Shown in pieces: positions 5,995 through 7,262 of a stretch of DNA of 7,262 nucleotides. The notes beneath the pieces are model-generated. The model did not search any database. It worked only from the letters and a program-made list of their open reading frames with translations, and was not told the origin of the DNA. Source of the stretch: Burkholderiales bacterium (lineage in GTDB: Bacteria > Pseudomonadota > Gammaproteobacteria > Burkholderiales > Usitatibacteraceae); the NCBI GenBank assembly GCA_025936275.1, contig JAICTR010000142.1:1-7262 (forward strand), in the 5' to 3' direction. How positions within the stretch are numbered: position 1 is the stretch's first letter; each line of letters opens with the position of its first letter. The position numbers and the translations under genes are program-made.

Positions 5995-7262
5995 ATGGCC
6001 GCCGTCACTCCGGGCAACCGCGTCGATCGCAAGCTCCAGCTTCGCGAGGTGCTCGACTGGATGGTGGAGGACGGCCTGGTCGCCGCCGAGGCCGCGACGA
6101 AACTGCAGCAGGACGCGCGTTTCATGCGCGGCGGAAGCCGTCATCCGGTGGTCGTCATTTCGGAAGCGCGCTGGCGCTCGTTGAAACCGCCGCACGCCGC
6201 CCTCACCGCGGATGTCGTCACCGAGTGGCTCGCGGGACGGCTCGGCATCCCGTTCTACCACATCGATCCGCTGAAGATCGACCTCAAGGCGGTGACCGCG
6301 GTGATGTCCTCGGAGTACGCGCAGCGCCGCGCGATCCTGCCGGTGGAAGTAAGCGGCCGCGAGGTGACGATCGCCACCGGCGAGCCGCTGCTTTCGAGCT
6401 GGGAGGCCGAGCTCTCCGAGATGCTGCGGCTGAAGATCAAGCGCGTCTTCGCCAATCCCCTCGACATCGAGCGCTACCACGGCGAGTTCTTCAACCTCGC
6501 GAAAAGCATGAAGCGCGCCGAGGCCTCCGGCGTGCCGCAGGGCGCGAACATCAGCAACCTCGAGCAGCTGGTGGAGCTCGGCAAGGCGGGGCGCACGCTC
6601 GACGCGAACGACCACCACATCGTGCACCTCGTCGACTGGCTGTGGCAGTACGCCTTCGACCAGCGCGCGAGCGACATCCACCTCGAGCCGCGGCGCGAGG
6701 TCGGCGTGCTGCGCTTCCGCATCGACGGCGTGCTGCACCAGATCTACCAGGTGCCCTACCCGGTGATGGTGGCGATGGTCTCGCGCATCAAGATCCTCGC
6801 GCGCATGGACGTGGTCGAGAAGCGCCGGCCGCAGGACGGGCGCATCAAGACGCGCATGCCGGACGGCGAGGAGATCGAGCTGCGCCTCTCCTCGCTTCCC
6901 ACCGCGCACGGCGAGAAGCTGGTGATGCGCATCTTCGATCCCGAAGTGCTGATGCGCGACTTCAAGGACCTGGGCTTCACGCAGGACGAGCACGAGATCT
7001 GGCAGAAGCTCATCCGCGAGCCGGGCGGGATCCTCCTCGTGACCGGTCCCACCGGGTCGGGCAAGACCACCACGCTCTACACCACGTTGAAGCAGCTCGC
7101 GACCCCTGAGGTGAACGTCTGCACCATCGAGGACCCGATCGAGATGATCGACGCGCGCTTCAACCAGATGCAGGTGCAGCCCGACCTCGAGGTGACCTTC
7201 GCGGCCCGCGAGCGCTCGCTCATGCGCCAGGACCCGGCCATCATCAACGTGAGCGAGATCCC
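5995..7262 (+). CDS. GspE/PilB-family type II secretion / type IV pilus assembly ATPase, 3' end outside window
   Basis: A hexameric cytoplasmic ATPase that would drive pseudopilus or pilus assembly. The frame is open from ATG 5995 to the edge: 422 codons of a protein usually about 560-600 aa. The N-terminal domain includes LGIPFYHIDP (83-92) and ILPVEVSGREVTIATGEP (114-131). The middle domain has ASDIHLEP (225-232), RFRIDGVLH (240-248) and RRPQDGRI (277-284). The core has Walker A GPTGSGKTT (351-359, K357) and the Asp box TIEDPIE (377-383). The Walker B region reads RQDPAIINVSEI where the family norm is close to RQDPDIIMVGEIRD; the key Glu (E421) remains. No other secretion or pilus genes are visible, so GspE cannot be separated from PilB. 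There is no clear Shine-Dalgarno; CATAAT (5981-5986) is a possible -10 box very near the start. Confidence 0.9.
   Translation, partial: MAAVTPGNRVDRKLQLREVLDWMVEDGLVAAEAATKLQQDARFMRGGSRHPVVVISEARWRSLKPPHAALTADVVTEWLAGRLGIPFYHIDPLKIDLKAVTAVMSSEYAQRRAILPVEVSGREVTIATGEPLLSSWEAELSEMLRLKIKRVFANPLDIERYHGEFFNLAKSMKRAEASGVPQGANISNLEQLVELGKAGRTLDANDHHIVHLVDWLWQYAFDQRASDIHLEPRREVGVLRFRIDGVLHQIYQVPYPVMVAMVSRIKILARMDVVEKRRPQDGRIKTRMPDGEEIELRLSSLPTAHGEKLVMRIFDPEVLMRDFKDLGFTQDEHEIWQKLIREPGGILLVTGPTGSGKTTTLYTTLKQLATPEVNVCTIEDPIEMIDARFNQMQVQPDLEVTFAARERSLMRQDPAIINVSEI

Noticed and set aside
5743..6993. Minus-strand open frame of 416 codons opposite the ligase end and ATPase gene
   Set aside because: Antisense shadow of two genes with clear catalytic motifs; low-complexity composition and no recognisable domain.

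Overview
The window is GC-rich, densely coded DNA. Codons strongly prefer G/C at the third position, genes are packed closely, and the proteins look proteobacterial. I infer a high-GC betaproteobacterium, possibly soil or freshwater, but no rRNA or marker gene is present to prove it. No gene-free stretch exceeds 300 bases; the longest, 3145-3369, is mostly one large inverted repeat.

Layout: (1) 1-927 (+) is the C-terminal half of an acetoacetyl-CoA synthetase running in from the left edge. (2) 928-988 is almost entirely a perfect 26-bp-arm palindrome, squeezed between the stop codons of two convergent genes. (3) 989-1231 (-) encodes an unrecognised 80-aa protein, divergent from (4) 1304-2239 (+), a LysR-type regulator of CbbR/CysB-like appearance. 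They share a 72-bp AT-rich control region. (5) 2236-3144 (+) is a cation diffusion facilitator (CDF) metal exporter whose start overlaps the regulator's stop (ATGA). (6) 3172-3322 is a 151-bp inverted repeat whose arms are four tandem 9-bp units. (7) 3370-4371 and 4368-5966 (+) form a second ATGA-coupled pair: a metallo-beta-lactamase-fold 'ligase-associated' DNA exonuclease and an ATP-dependent DNA ligase. (8) 5950-5979 is a second, single copy of the hairpin type seen at 931-987, overlapping the ligase stop. (9) 5995-7262 (+) is a GspE/PilB-family secretion or pilus ATPase cut by the right edge.

How they work together: the exonuclease and ligase are two members of a predicted DNA-repair cassette that in other bacteria also carries an Lhr-like helicase and a metallophosphoesterase; neither lies next to the pair here. 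The regulator and the CDF pump look like a translationally coupled unit, suggesting (not proving) regulator-controlled metal efflux. The other genes have no evident link to each other.

I did not find a convincing new system. The most interesting points are the three palindromic elements at gene junctions, the shortened ligase cassette, the regulator/pump coupling, the unrecognised small divergent gene, and an unusual cluster of substitutions in the ATPase Walker B region in the last 60 bases.
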